Assembly: GCF_019168305.1 (NCBI RefSeq)
Contig: NZ_JAHTBI010000008.1
Coordinates: forward strand, 1-64,000
Length of the DNA stretch: 64,000 bases
Direction of reading: 5' to 3'
From: Pseudomonas aegrilactucae
GTDB taxonomy: Bacteria > Pseudomonadota > Gammaproteobacteria > Pseudomonadales > Pseudomonadaceae
Shown here: positions 1-10,655 of the stretch, one piece after another
Layout of the letters: each line of letters starts with the position of its first letter
Position numbering within the stretch: position 1 is the stretch's first letter
Translations under genes and position numbers: made by a program
The notes under the pieces: model-generated
The model's database searches: none
What the model was told of the DNA's origin: nothing
What the model saw: only the letters and a program-made list of their open reading frames with translations

Positions 1-89
1 CAGTCGCTTGCTTCGGCTACCGCCGAAGGGGCTAGCGCCCTGCCCCCTGCACGACACCTACGTTCGGCCTCCTGGGGGACGGAAGATCA

Positions 90-133
90 AGATCAACAGC
101 AGATCAAGAGCAGATCAAGAGCAGATCAACAGC
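90..133. repeat. four tandem 11-bp repeats downstream of tatD
   Basis: Four consecutive 11-bp units of the form AGATCAA(G/C)AGC start at 90, 101, 112 and 123, preceded by a partial copy at 84-89. The block lies just beyond the 3' end of tatD in non-coding DNA. The period is about one helical turn. No gene is visible in the first 155 bases of the window. Confidence 0.75.
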
Positions 134-155
134 TGGACGCGGGAGGGCGGCGCAA

Positions 156-944
156 TTAGCTGGCCCGCACCCGCGCCAACGGAAACAACCGCCTGAAATT
201 CTCCGTCGTCTGCATCGCCACCTGCTCGAAACGCTCCCCACGCACCAACGCAATAAACTCCGCCACATCCCGCACATACTCCGGCAAGTTCGGCTTGCCC
301 CGGTGCGGAATCGGCGCCAGGTACGGCGAATCCGTCTCCACCAGCAACCGATCAGCCGGCACCTGCCGCGCCACATCACGCAAGGCATCGGCATTACGGA
401 ACGTCACAATGCCCGACAACGAGATGTAATACCCCAGGTCCAACGCCGCCTTGGCCATGTCCCAGTCCTCGGTAAAGCAATGCAGCACCCCCGCCTGCGG
501 CAAGGCCGCCTCGCGCAACAGGGTCAAGGTGTCGGCACGCGCCGCACGGGTGTGGATCACCACCGGCTTGCCAGTGACCTGCGCAGCCTCCAGGTGCAGC
601 CGAAACGAAGCCTGCTGCAACTCGGCCGCCTCAGGCTCATAGTGATAGTCCAGCCCGGTCTCGCCAATCGCCACCACCTGCGGGTGACTCAACTCGCCCA
701 GCAACCAGTCCAGCGCCGGCGCCTCGCCCGGCGCCAGGTCCAGCGGATGGATACCCACTGAACAGTCGACGTCCGGATAACGCTCGGCCAGCGCCTTGAC
801 CTGCGCCGCGTTGTCGGCACTCACCCCGATACACAGGAAATGCCCCACGCCACGCGCCCGCGCAGCATCGAGCGCAGCATCCAGTGAACCGCCATGGGCA
901 GCGAGGTCGAGACGATCAAGGTGACAATGGGAATCTACAAGCAT
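156..944 (-). CDS. tatD: TatD-family metal-dependent hydrolase/deoxyribonuclease
   Basis: The 262-residue protein has the usual TatD length and TIM-barrel metal-site motifs in order. DSHCHLD near residues 4-10 supplies His6 and His8, IGETGLDYH near 90 supplies the bridging Glu, and VIHTRAA, LHCFTE and VETDSPYLAP follow. The family comprises divalent-metal phosphoesterases with 3'-5' exonuclease activity, implicated in DNA repair. The ATG start is followed directly by the metal motif, so there is no signal peptide and the protein is cytosolic. It is the last gene of the minus-strand operon, 42 bp after holB. In P. aeruginosa a pilZ gene sits between holB and tatD, but here there is no room for one. 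Confidence 0.93.
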   Translation of the reverse strand: MLVDSHCHLDRLDLAAHGGSLDAALDAARARGVGHFLCIGVSADNAAQVKALAERYPDVDCSVGIHPLDLAPGEAPALDWLLGELSHPQVVAIGETGLDYHYEPEAAELQQASFRLHLEAAQVTGKPVVIHTRAARADTLTLLREAALPQAGVLHCFTEDWDMAKAALDLGYYISLSGIVTFRNADALRDVARQVPADRLLVETDSPYLAPIPHRGKPNLPEYVRDVAEFIALVRGERFEQVAMQTTENFRRLFPLARVRAS

Positions 945-986
945 GGCGTAATGACAACACTGAAAAGGAATGAACGGTAAGCCAGC

Positions 987-2607
<1,621 letters not shown>

Positions 2608-2617
2608 TTAATCTTGG

Positions 2618-3757
2618 TCATTGCGGGGTAGGTTCGCTGGCCGGCGGTACATCCGGCTGCGGCTCGGGCACCGACTCGGCCGGCGGTACTGCATCGACCG
2701 GCGCCCCACTCTCAGGCCTCACGCGCGGTGCGGGGCTTGAGCGGTAATCGGCGCGGCGCTTGATCTGGTACTCGCGCACTGCCGAGTTGTGCGCATCCAG
2801 GTCGTCCGAGAACACATGGCTGCCATCGCCCCGAGCGACAAAGTACAGGCTGCTGCCGGCCACCGGGTTGAGCGCGGCGTGTATCGCCTCGCGCCCGACC
2901 ATGGCAATCGGCGTCGGCGGCAGGCCGGCAATTACATAGGTGTTGTAAGGCGTAGGCTCGCGCAGGTCGGCCCGGGTGATCCGGCCGTTGTAACGCTCGC
3001 CCATCCCGTAGATCACGGTAGGGTCAGTCTGCAGCAGCATGCCGATCTGCATGCGCCGCACGAATACGCCAGCAATCTGCCCACGCTCCTGCGGCACACC
3101 GGTTTCCTTTTCTACCAGCGATGCCATGATCAGCGCCTGGTAAGGGTCACGATAGGGTAGCCCGGGCGCGCGCGCAGCCCACTCCTTGGCCAGCACCTCT
3201 TCAAGGCGCGCATAGGCCTGCTGAAGGAACTCCAGGTCACTCATGCCACGCACGAAACGGTAGGTATCCGGAAAAAAGCGCCCCTCGGGGAACACGCCCG
3301 GATGCCCGAGCTTGTCCATCACCTCGCTGTCGCTCAGGCCGTCGAGGGTTTGCCGGACTTTCTCATGTTTGGCCAGGGCCGCACGCACCTGGCGAAAGCT
3401 CCACCCCTCCACCAGGGTCATGCTGTACTGCACCACCTCACCCTGGCGCCAGTCCTCGAACAGGTCGCGAACGGTCATGCCGGGGGTCATGCGGTACTCG
3501 CCGGTGTGCAACGGGACGCCGGCCATGTTGAAGCGCCAGTACAGGCGCAACCAGAAGGCGTCACTGATAACGCCGTCGCTCTGCATGCGATAGAACATGC
3601 GGTTGGGCGTAGTTCCGGTGGGCACATCGAGCAATTGCTCACCCGTGAGGTGCAACGACTGTTCCAGCGACGAATGCACCTTCCAGGCCGAAAAACCCAA
3701 TAGCAGGCCAGCCAGGATCAACCCGGCCTCCAGCAGCACCAACAGTTTACGTCTCAC
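2618..3757 (-). CDS. mltG: endolytic peptidoglycan transglycosylase MltG (YceG)
   Basis: The 379-residue protein has one N-terminal membrane segment (about residues 5-24) and a periplasmic YceG domain. The catalytic-glutamate motif is VEKETGVPQER near residue 216, followed by DPTVIYGMG and RADLREPTPYNTY. MltG cleaves nascent glycan strands and is thought to set their length next to the cell-wall synthases. Translation starts at GTG, 3 bp after pabC. A Pro/Glu-rich tail of about 45 residues follows the conserved domain; it looks disordered and is longer than in E. coli. Neighbours provide folate, fatty-acid and replication functions. Confidence 0.94.
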   Translation of the reverse strand: MRRKLLVLLEAGLILAGLLLGFSAWKVHSSLEQSLHLTGEQLLDVPTGTTPNRMFYRMQSDGVISDAFWLRLYWRFNMAGVPLHTGEYRMTPGMTVRDLFEDWRQGEVVQYSMTLVEGWSFRQVRAALAKHEKVRQTLDGLSDSEVMDKLGHPGVFPEGRFFPDTYRFVRGMSDLEFLQQAYARLEEVLAKEWAARAPGLPYRDPYQALIMASLVEKETGVPQERGQIAGVFVRRMQIGMLLQTDPTVIYGMGERYNGRITRADLREPTPYNTYVIAGLPPTPIAMVGREAIHAALNPVAGSSLYFVARGDGSHVFSDDLDAHNSAVREYQIKRRADYRSSPAPRVRPESGAPVDAVPPAESVPEPQPDVPPASEPTPQ

Positions 3758-3760
3758 GAA

Positions 3761-4576
3761 TCAGGCATCCAGTAGCGTACGGGCAATGGCCTGCAGTTTA
3801 CGGGTGAGCGGGCCCGGCGACCAGTTCAGCTGTTCAAAACAGCACACCGGCCATACCCCGTAGACACTGTTGCACAGCAACACTTCGTCGGCACGCTCCA
3901 GATCGGCCAGCGACAGGTCGACAACGCAGGCCGTGATACCCAGCTGGCGCGCGGCGTCGAGCAAGGCGGCACGCATCACCCCGGCCACACCGCAACGGCT
4001 GAGGTCGGCGGTGTACAGCACCCCGTCACGCACCAGGAACAGGTTGCTGTAGACACCTTCGATGACGCGCCCGGAAACATCGCGCATCAACCCTTCGGCA
4101 TGCTCGCCACCCTGCCATTCGGCACGGGCCAGTACCTGCTCCAGACGATTGAGGTGCTTGAGGCCGGCGAGCAATGGCTGCTCGGCCAGGCGCGTTTGGC
4201 AGGCAAACAGCGAAACCCCCTGCTCGGCATTTTGCGCCGGGTAGCGGGCCACGGGATTGCCTTGCAGAATACGTCGGGGCGCCACCCCGGCTGCCGGCGC
4301 GTAGCCGCGCTGGCTGTCACCACGCGCGAGAATCAGCTTGAGCACGCCGTCACCCAGCACGCTGGCATAACGGCACACTTCATCGCGGATCAGTTGGTGG
4401 TCGGCGCTGATTGCCAGGCGCTGGCAACCCAGCGCCAGGCGCTCGAGGTGATACTCGAGCAGCGAAGGCCGACCGGCGTGCACGGCGATGGTCTCGAACA
4501 GCCCATCGCCGTAGGCCAGCCCCCGGCTTTGCAACGCGATCGCGTCTGCCGGCAGGCCATCGATCCAGCTGTGCAT
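3761..4576 (-). CDS. pabC: aminodeoxychorismate lyase
   Basis: This PLP fold-type IV enzyme of 271 residues releases pyruvate from 4-amino-4-deoxychorismate to give p-aminobenzoate for folate. Family hallmarks are RGLAYGDGLFETI near residue 19, the Schiff-base lysine in VLKLILARG near 100, and DVSGRVIEGVYSNLFLV near 165. The ATG overlaps the fabF stop by one base; a GTG one codon upstream is an alternative start. The fabF-pabC-mltG-tmk-holB order is conserved from E. coli onward. Confidence 0.93.
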   Translation of the reverse strand: MHSWIDGLPADAIALQSRGLAYGDGLFETIAVHAGRPSLLEYHLERLALGCQRLAISADHQLIRDEVCRYASVLGDGVLKLILARGDSQRGYAPAAGVAPRRILQGNPVARYPAQNAEQGVSLFACQTRLAEQPLLAGLKHLNRLEQVLARAEWQGGEHAEGLMRDVSGRVIEGVYSNLFLVRDGVLYTADLSRCGVAGVMRAALLDAARQLGITACVVDLSLADLERADEVLLCNSVYGVWPVCCFEQLNWSPGPLTRKLQAIARTLLDA

Positions 4577-5820
4577 CACTCGGCGAACCGGCGGAACACC
4601 AGCGAGCCGTTGGTACCGCCAAAACCGAAGGAGTTGGACAACACCACGTCGATCGGCATGCTGCGCGGCTGGTGCGGCACAAAGTCCAGGTCGCAGCCGA
4701 CATCCGGCTCATCCAGGTTGATGGTCGGCGGCGCCACCTGGCCGTTGATGGCCAGCACGCTGAAGATGGCCTCCACCGCACCGGCGGCACCCAGCAGGTG
4801 ACCGGTCATCGACTTGGTCGAACTGACTGCCAGCGCGTGGGCGTGCTCGCCGAACACCGACTTGATTGCCGCCACTTCGGCCAGATCGCCTGCCGGCGTC
4901 GAGGTGCCGTGGGCGTTGATGTACTGGACTTCGCTGGCATCGACGCCGGCATCGCGCAGGGCATTGGCCATGCAGCGCGCAGCACCGGCACCGGTGTCAG
5001 GCGGCGAGGTCATGTGGTAGGCATCGCCACTCATGCCAAAGCCCACGAGCTCGGCGTAAATGGTCGCGCCACGGGCCTTGGCGTGCTCGAGTTCTTCGAG
5101 CACCAGGGCACCGGCACCGTCGGACAGCACGAAACCGTCACGCCCCTTGTCCCATGGACGGCTGGCACGGGTTGGCTCGTCGTTACGAGTCGACAGCGCC
5201 CGCGAGGCGCCAAAGCCGCCCATGCCCAGGCCGCAGGCGGCCATCTCGGCGCCACCGGCTATCATCACGTCGGCTTCGCCGTAGGCGATGTTGCGCGCCG
5301 CCATGCCGATACAGTGCGTACCGGTGGTGCAGGCGGTGGCGATAGCGTAATTGGGGCCCTGTACACCCAGGTGGATCGACAGGAACCCGGAAATCATGTT
5401 GATGATCGAACCTGGCACGAAGAACGGCGAAATGCGCCGCGGGCCTTGCTCATGCAACGTCCGGCTGGTTTCTTCGATGTTGGTCAGGCCACCAATGCCC
5501 GAACCCATGGCCACGCCGATGCGCTCACGGTTGGCATCGGTGACTTCCAGGCCGGCATTGCGCACCGCCTGAAACCCGGCCGCCAGACCGTACTGAATGA
5601 ACAGATCGAGCTTTCGAGCTTCCTTGACCGACAGGTACTGCTCGACCTCGAAGCCCTTTACCGAGCCGCCAAAACGGGTGGAGTAGGCAGACAGGTCAGT
5701 ATGCTCGATCAGACCTATGCCACTGCGGCCAGCCAGAATGCCCTGCCAACTGCTTGGCACATCCGTGCCCAGTGGCGACAGCATACCCATACCGGTGACC
5801 ACGACGCGTCTACGCGACAC
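4576..5820 (-). CDS. fabF: 3-oxoacyl-[acyl-carrier-protein] synthase II
   Basis: The 414-residue condensing enzyme elongates acyl-ACP with malonyl-ACP. The thiolase-fold catalytic triad is visible: Cys164 in ATACTTGTH, a histidine in [11 protein letters not shown] near 304, and a second in [14 protein letters not shown] near 341. [10 protein letters not shown] near the C-terminus is also typical. The start is GTG. It lies 104 bp downstream of acpP, with a hairpin between them that may lower fabF expression relative to acpP. No fabH is present in this cluster. Confidence 0.97.
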   Translation of the reverse strand: MSRRRVVVTGMGMLSPLGTDVPSSWQGILAGRSGIGLIEHTDLSAYSTRFGGSVKGFEVEQYLSVKEARKLDLFIQYGLAAGFQAVRNAGLEVTDANRERIGVAMGSGIGGLTNIEETSRTLHEQGPRRISPFFVPGSIINMISGFLSIHLGVQGPNYAIATACTTGTHCIGMAARNIAYGEADVMIAGGAEMAACGLGMGGFGASRALSTRNDEPTRASRPWDKGRDGFVLSDGAGALVLEELEHAKARGATIYAELVGFGMSGDAYHMTSPPDTGAGAARCMANALRDAGVDASEVQYINAHGTSTPAGDLAEVAAIKSVFGEHAHALAVSSTKSMTGHLLGAAGAVEAIFSVLAINGQVAPPTINLDEPDVGCDLDFVPHQPRSMPIDVVLSNSFGFGGTNGSLVFRRFAE

Positions 5821-5859
5821 AGCACTCTCCTTATTCTATGGTCTTCATCTCTTGCAAAG

Positions 5860-5895
5860 AAAAAACCGCACGCCAGTAACGGCAGTGCGGTTTTT
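5860..5895 (-). terminator. hairpin between acpP and fabF
   Basis: The stem CCGCAC (5866-5871) pairs with GTGCGG (5885-5890) and is flanked by A and T runs on opposite sides, so on the minus strand it reads as a Rho-independent terminator just after acpP. fabF downstream seems to need read-through or its own promoter, so partial termination or attenuation is likely. Confidence 0.7.
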
Positions 5896-5924
5896 CCATG
5901 ACAAGAAGCGACGACTACAAAGTC

Positions 5925-6161
5925 TTAAGCCTGGTGGCTGGTGACGTAGTCGATGGCTGCTTGAACAGTAGTGATCTTCTCGGCTTCTTCGTCAGGGATT
6001 TCGGTCTCGAATTCCTCTTCCAGAGCCATCACCAGCTCAACGGTGTCAAGGGAATCGGCACCCAGATCTTCTACGAAGGCAGCAGTGTTGACCACTTCTT
6101 CTTCTTTAACGCCCAGTTGCTCGGCGACGATTTTCTTGACGCGTTCTTCGATGGTGCTCAT
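5925..6161 (-). CDS. acpP: acyl carrier protein
   Basis: This 78-residue acidic protein carries growing acyl chains on a 4'-phosphopantetheine arm. The attachment serine is Ser37 in [11 protein letters not shown]. It is almost identical in pattern to other proteobacterial ACPs. A sequence AGGAG lies 12 bases before the ATG. The 195-bp gap to fabG is the largest in this operon and is AT-rich, so it probably holds a dedicated acpP promoter, as expected for one of the most abundant cell proteins. A terminator-like hairpin follows. Confidence 0.98.
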   Translation of the reverse strand: MSTIEERVKKIVAEQLGVKEEEVVNTAAFVEDLGADSLDTVELVMALEEEFETEIPDEEAEKITTVQAAIDYVTSHQA

Positions 6162-6356
6162 ACCTAGTTTTCACTCCTAATGGATATATGTCAGGCAGCT
6201 GGCCGGTGTGTAAGTTTATAGAAAGACGCCTGCTTTTCAAGCGCAACGCGTCTCTCGAACTTCACACCCACCTGCTGCCTAGAATTTGGTTGCAGCTTTA
6301 TAACGGATTTTAGACAGCTCGTATGACATTTTTTTGAAGCAATCCGTCACATTTAA

Positions 6357-7097
6357 CTACATGTACATCCCGCCGTTGACCGGGACAGTAGCACCGGTCA
6401 CGTAAGCTGCACCGTCCGAAGCCAGGAACGCAACCACTTTCGCGATCTCGTCGGCCTGGCCCAGACGCCCCAGCGGAATCTGGTTCTGCAGCGCTTCACG
6501 CTGCGCTTCTGGCAGCTCGCGCGTCATGTCGGTGTCGATAAAGCCTGGCGCTACCGAGTTGACGGTAATCGCACGGGAGCCGACTTCACGCGCCAGGGCA
6601 CGGCTGAAACCTTCCAGACCAGCCTTGGCAGCAGCGTAGTTGACCTGACCGACGTTGCCCATGGCGCCGACGACCGAACCGATGCTGATGATACGACCCC
6701 AGCGCGCCTTGGTCATGCCGCGCAGCACGCCCTTGGACAAACGGTAGAGGCTGTTCAGGTTGGTGTCGATGACATCGAACCACTCGTCGTCTTTCATGCG
6801 CAGCATCAGGTTGTCACGGGTGATGCCGGCGTTGTTGACCAGGATGGTCGGCGCACCGAACTGCTCCTGGATGGCAGCCAGGGTCGCGCTGACCGACTCG
6901 TCGCTGGTGACGTTCAGCTCAAGGCCGGTACCGGCGATACCGTGCTCCTTGAGGGTCGCAGCGATGCGCTCGGCGCCCGAGGCGGACGTGGCGGTACCGA
7001 TGACGGTGGCGCCCAGACGGCCCAGTTCCAGGGCGATCGCCTGGCCAATGCCACGGCTGGCGCCGGTGACCAGTGCAACTTTACCTTGCAGGCTCAT
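6357..7097 (-). CDS. fabG: 3-oxoacyl-[acyl-carrier-protein] reductase
   Basis: This 246-residue short-chain dehydrogenase reduces 3-oxoacyl-ACP with NADPH. The cofactor motif TGASRGIGQAIA is at residues 12-23, NNAGIT near 88, and the catalytic Ser-Tyr-Lys set lies in SIGSVVGAMGNVGQVNYAAAK (serine near 140, YxxxK near 153-157). The C-terminus VPVNGGMYM is typical of FabG. It starts 15 bp after fabD ends, in the fabD-fabG-acpP-fabF order of proteobacteria. Confidence 0.97.
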   Translation of the reverse strand: MSLQGKVALVTGASRGIGQAIALELGRLGATVIGTATSASGAERIAATLKEHGIAGTGLELNVTSDESVSATLAAIQEQFGAPTILVNNAGITRDNLMLRMKDDEWFDVIDTNLNSLYRLSKGVLRGMTKARWGRIISIGSVVGAMGNVGQVNYAAAKAGLEGFSRALAREVGSRAITVNSVAPGFIDTDMTRELPEAQREALQNQIPLGRLGQADEIAKVVAFLASDGAAYVTGATVPVNGGMYM

Positions 7098-7112
7098 GCC
7101 AGCTTCTCCTAA

Positions 7113-8051
7113 TCAGGCCAGCGCCGCACGGGTGGCGGCGACAGCATCCGGGGTATTGAGGTTGTAGGTGGTGACGCCGTCGGCGCAACGCTTGTTCAGA
7201 CCGGCCAGCACTTTGCCAGGGCCGCACTCGACCAGTTGGACCGCGCCCTTGGCAGCCAGGGCCTGCACGCACTCGACCCAGCGTACCGGCTTGTACAGTT
7301 GCTCGAGCAGGTCACGCTTGAGCGTCTCAAGGTCGGCTGGCACGCCAGCGCTGACGTTCTGCACCAGCGGAATCTGCGGGGCCTGCCAGTCGATGGCATT
7401 GACCGACTCGGCAAAGCGCTCGGCCGCCGGGCGCATCAGCTCGCAGTGCGACGGCACGCTGACCGGCAGCGGCAGCGCGCGCTTGGCGCCGGCAGCCTTG
7501 CAGGCCTCCATGGCGCGCTCGACGGCAGCCTTGGCGCCGGCGATGACGACCTGGCCCGGGGAATTGAAGTTGACCGCACTGACCACTTCACCTTGCGCCG
7601 CCTCTGCGCACAGGCCCACGACCACTGCGTCGTCCAGGCCCAGGATCGCCGCCATGGCGCCCTGCCCGGCCGGCACGGCCTCCTGCATGAGTTCGCCACG
7701 GCGCTTGACCAGCTTCACGGCGTCACCCAGGCTCAGGCTGCCAGCGGCGACCAGCGCGCTGTACTCACCCAGGCTGTGCCCGGCAACGAATGCTGGGCGC
7801 GCGCCGCCTTCAGCCAGCCACACGCGCCACAGCGCGATGGAGGCGGTGAGGATCGCGGGCTGGGTTTTATCGGTCTGGTCGAGTTGCTCTTGCGGGCCCT
7901 CCTGGGTCAAGGCCCAGAGATCGTAGCCCAGCGCCTCGGAGGCCTCACGGAAGGTTTCGATGACCAGCGGGTACTGGGCGCCCAGCTCGGCCAGCATGCC
8001 GAGCGACTGCGAACCTTGACCGGGAAAGACGAATGCGAGGGATGCAGACAT
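7113..8051 (-). CDS. fabD: malonyl-CoA:ACP transacylase
   Basis: The 312-residue enzyme transfers malonyl from CoA to ACP to feed FabF and FabB. The nucleophile Ser93 sits in GHSLGEYSAL, the N-terminal FPGQGSQ motif at residues 9-15, and the catalytic histidine in VPSHCELM near 202. VECGPGKVLAGL marks the C-terminal region. It follows plsX by 126 bp on the same strand, a gap large enough for a separate promoter. Confidence 0.97.
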   Translation of the reverse strand: MSASLAFVFPGQGSQSLGMLAELGAQYPLVIETFREASEALGYDLWALTQEGPQEQLDQTDKTQPAILTASIALWRVWLAEGGARPAFVAGHSLGEYSALVAAGSLSLGDAVKLVKRRGELMQEAVPAGQGAMAAILGLDDAVVVGLCAEAAQGEVVSAVNFNSPGQVVIAGAKAAVERAMEACKAAGAKRALPLPVSVPSHCELMRPAAERFAESVNAIDWQAPQIPLVQNVSAGVPADLETLKRDLLEQLYKPVRWVECVQALAAKGAVQLVECGPGKVLAGLNKRCADGVTTYNLNTPDAVAATRAALA

Positions 8052-8177
8052 TGAACAAGCCCCTAATGATCTTGTCGTCGAAAATAGCGCCCAGCCTGGG
8101 CTGAGCGCGGGAAAACTGACAATTGGATGGTAACGAGAACCAAGCGGTCACATTTAACCACTTCCTGGCCCGGATGC

Positions 8178-9188
8178 CTAAGGCAGCAGATCCTCGAGGC
8201 GCCCGTGAAGGCGCTGCGGCAGGTTCTCCTGAATTTCGATCAGGGCTCGCTCGATGGCGCTCTGAAAACCTTGCACACCGGCCGAGCCGTGGCTCTTGAT
8301 CACGATCCCCTGCAACCCCAGAAAGCTTGCGCCATTATGTCGCGCCGGCGCCAGGTCGGCCTTCAGGCGCTGCAGCAGCGGCATCGCCAGCGCGCCGACC
8401 AGGCGCGCCGCCACACTGCCCTTGAACAGCGCCTCGATACGCGCCCCGATCATGGTCGCCAACCCTTCGCTGGACTTGAGCAGGATATTGCCGACAAAGC
8501 CGTCGCACACCACCACGTCTGCCTCGCCGCGGTACAGGCCATCGCCCTCGACAAAGCCGATGTAGTTCAGCCCGCGCGCATGCTGCAGCAAAGTGGCAGC
8601 CAGCTTGACCTGCTGGTTGCCCTTGATGTCTTCGGTACCGATATTGAGCAAGGCCACACGCGGGCGTGAAATACCCAGGGCCTGCGCCGCCACCGACCCC
8701 ATCACGGCGAACTGAAAGAGGTGCTCGGCACTGCAGTCGACGTTCGCACCCAGGTCAAGCAACTGGCAATAGCCGGTCTGCGTCGGAATCGCTGCCACCA
8801 TCGCCGGCCGGTCGATACCCGGCAGGGTCTTGAGCACATAGCGCGACAGCGCCATCAGCGCACCGGTGTTACCGGCACTCACGCAAGCCTGCACCTTGCC
8901 ATCACGCAATAGTTCGAGGGCGATGCGCATTGACGAATCGGGCTTGCCACGCAGCGCCTGGGATGGCCGCTCGTCCATGCCGATCACTTCGCTGGCCGGC
9001 ACAATCTGCAGGCGCGCGCGATCCGCTGCCGACTGGCCAGCGATCAGATCTTCAAGGAGGGAGGGTTGACCGACGAGGGCCAGGTGCAGCGAGGGTGTAG
9101 CCGACAGACAAGCGAGGCTCGCCTGGACAATGCTGCGGGGACCGAAGTCCCCGCCCATTGCGTCAATCGCGATGATCTGAGCGGACAA
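8178..9188 (-). CDS. plsX: phosphate acyltransferase PlsX
   Basis: The 336-residue enzyme makes acyl-phosphate from acyl-ACP for the PlsY route into phospholipid. Family signatures are [12 protein letters not shown] at residues 6-17, [12 protein letters not shown] near 180 and [17 protein letters not shown] near 233. The apparent start is TTG, 3 bp after the rpmF stop and preceded by GACGAG within the end of rpmF, so translation is probably coupled. rpmF-plsX-fabDG is the widely conserved link between ribosome assembly and lipid synthesis. Confidence 0.95.
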   Translation of the reverse strand: MSAQIIAIDAMGGDFGPRSIVQASLACLSATPSLHLALVGQPSLLEDLIAGQSAADRARLQIVPASEVIGMDERPSQALRGKPDSSMRIALELLRDGKVQACVSAGNTGALMALSRYVLKTLPGIDRPAMVAAIPTQTGYCQLLDLGANVDCSAEHLFQFAVMGSVAAQALGISRPRVALLNIGTEDIKGNQQVKLAATLLQHARGLNYIGFVEGDGLYRGEADVVVCDGFVGNILLKSSEGLATMIGARIEALFKGSVAARLVGALAMPLLQRLKADLAPARHNGASFLGLQGIVIKSHGSAGVQGFQSAIERALIEIQENLPQRLHGRLEDLLP

Positions 9189-9191
9189 GGA

Positions 9192-9374
9192 TTACTCGTC
9201 AGCGCCCTTGTCGATCACTTTGCGACCACGGTATACGCCTTCTGGCGACACGTGGTGACGCAGGTGCACTTCACCAGTGGTTTTCTCTACGGACAGAGCG
9301 TTTTCCGAGAGGGCGTCGTGCGAACGGCGCATGTCACGGGCAGAGCGGGATTTTTTGTTCTGCTGAACAGCCAT
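9192..9374 (-). CDS. rpmF: 50S ribosomal protein L32
   Basis: This 60-residue basic protein begins [20 protein letters not shown] and contains [17 protein letters not shown], the standard Pseudomonas L32 sequence. It has no zinc-binding cysteines, so it is the zinc-independent form. It lies between yceD and plsX, as in most gammaproteobacteria. The start ATG follows an AGGAG-type site. Confidence 0.98.
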
Positions 9375-9387
9375 AATTGATTAACTC

Positions 9388-9915
9388 CTAAACGTTTGGG
9401 TCACGCTTTAACTGCGCCAATACACTGAACGGGTTGGACCGCGTTACCTCGTCCTTGCTCGGTTCGGGCTCATCGGCGCCCGCCGGCTGCTGGCATTCTT
9501 CCGGATGATGAGCAGGCACGATAGGCAAGGCGAGCAAAAGCTCCTCCTCGACCAGTGCTTGCAGATCCAAAGGATCTTCGCCCAGTTCCAGCACGTCATA
9601 ACCTTTCGGTAACGACTGGGTATTCGCACCCTCTTTCACCACAGCGTATGTAGATTCGCTGTGGATCGGCAGGGTGACCAGCTCAAGACAACGCTGGCAA
9701 ACCATTTTGACCTCGACAGTCAGATCACTGTGGATAACCACGGTTTTCTGCTCGTCTCGCTCAAAATCGAATTTAGCCTGCACCGTACCGACAGAGTCGG
9801 AAAGCGGGTCGCAGAGTCTCTCCAAATCGGCGAGCTGCAGTGTTCCTTCAAGGGAAACACCACGATCGGCCAATTTGCGCGGGTCAACGTGAGGTGGAAT
9901 CGGGTCATTCAACAT
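9388..9915 (-). CDS. yceD: YceD (DUF177) family protein, 23S rRNA accumulation
   Basis: The 175-residue protein begins MLNDPIPPHVDPRKLADRG and has the YceD core with a CQRCLELV motif near residue 74 and an acidic C-terminal half rich in Leu/Glu. E. coli YceD is required for normal 23S rRNA accumulation, though its mechanism is unknown. It is the first gene of the rpmF-plsX-fab operon, 13 bp upstream of rpmF, and is divergent from maf across 95 bp that should hold the operon's promoter. Confidence 0.93.
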   Translation of the reverse strand: MLNDPIPPHVDPRKLADRGVSLEGTLQLADLERLCDPLSDSVGTVQAKFDFERDEQKTVVIHSDLTVEVKMVCQRCLELVTLPIHSESTYAVVKEGANTQSLPKGYDVLELGEDPLDLQALVEEELLLALPIVPAHHPEECQQPAGADEPEPSKDEVTRSNPFSVLAQLKRDPNV

Positions 9916-10010
9916 AGGCGCAGCATTCTAGGGATGCCCCCCGCCCCTGTCAAAGGAAATTCGGCCTTGTTCAACATGTTAGAATCGGCGAACCCGTTCA
10001 GGAGTTCATC

Positions 10011-10589
10011 ATGCTGCCTCTGCTGCTGGCTTCCAGCTCCCCTTACCGGCGCGAATTACTCGCGCGCCTGCAACTGCCCTTTGCCTGGGCCGCCCCCGAT
10101 ATCGACGAGCAGCGCCAGGGCGAAGAGCCCGCGCTAGAGCTGGTCAAGCGCCTGGCCCGACAGAAAGCCGAAGCGCTGGCAGGCAGCCACCCCCAGCACC
10201 TGATCATCGGCTCCGACCAGGTGGCGGTGCTCGGCGAGCAGATCCTCGGCAAGCCGCACACCTTCGACAAGGCGTGCGAGCAATTGCTGGCGGCCAGCGG
10301 CAATCATGTCACGTTCCTGACCGGGCTGGCCTTGCTCAACACGCAGACCGGGCACTGCCAGGTGGATTGCGTGCCATTTACCGTGCACATGCGCGAACTT
10401 GAGCTGGCACGCATCGAACGCTATCTGCGCGCCGAGCAGCCATATGACTGCGCTGGCAGCTTCAAGTGCGAGGGACTGGGGGTGAGCCTGTTCCAGAGCA
10501 CCCACGGCTGTGACGCCACCAGCCTGGTGGGACTGCCGCTGATCCGACTGGTGGATATGCTGCTCAAAGAAGGCGCGAGCATTCCCTGA
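10011..10589 (+). CDS. Maf-family nucleotide pyrophosphatase (YceF type)
   Basis: The 192-residue protein has the Maf fold: LLLASSSPYRRELL at residues 4-17, IIGSDQVAVL near 65 with the general-base Asp, GKPHTFDKA near 80, and YDCAGSFKCEGLG near 147. Maf proteins hydrolyse non-canonical or modified NTPs; the YceF branch prefers m7GTP. Gene position next to yceD favours the YceF type, but the substrate is inferred. It stands alone on plus and ends at a bidirectional terminator shared with sppA. Confidence 0.9.
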   Translation: MLPLLLASSSPYRRELLARLQLPFAWAAPDIDEQRQGEEPALELVKRLARQKAEALAGSHPQHLIIGSDQVAVLGEQILGKPHTFDKACEQLLAASGNHVTFLTGLALLNTQTGHCQVDCVPFTVHMRELELARIERYLRAEQPYDCAGSFKCEGLGVSLFQSTHGCDATSLVGLPLIRLVDMLLKEGASIP

Positions 10590-10614
10590 GGGCCCTGAGG
10601 GCCGCCCAGTCGAC

Positions 10615-10641
10615 AAAAACCGGCCATAAGGCCGGTTTTTT
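10615..10641. terminator. bidirectional terminator between maf and sppA
   Basis: ACCGGCC (10619-10625) pairs with GGCCGGT (10630-10636) around an ATAA loop, with an A run before and a T run after. It lies between two convergent genes, so it can end transcripts from both sides. Confidence 0.85.
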
Positions 10642-10655
10642 CACCCCTGCAACAC

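Noticed and set aside
104..394. Trp/Arg-rich frame overlapping tatD in another register
   Set aside because: TatD motifs in the other frame explain the region completely.
5162..5345. Frame antisense to fabF with Arg-rich product
   Set aside because: Shadow of fabF; no supporting signal.
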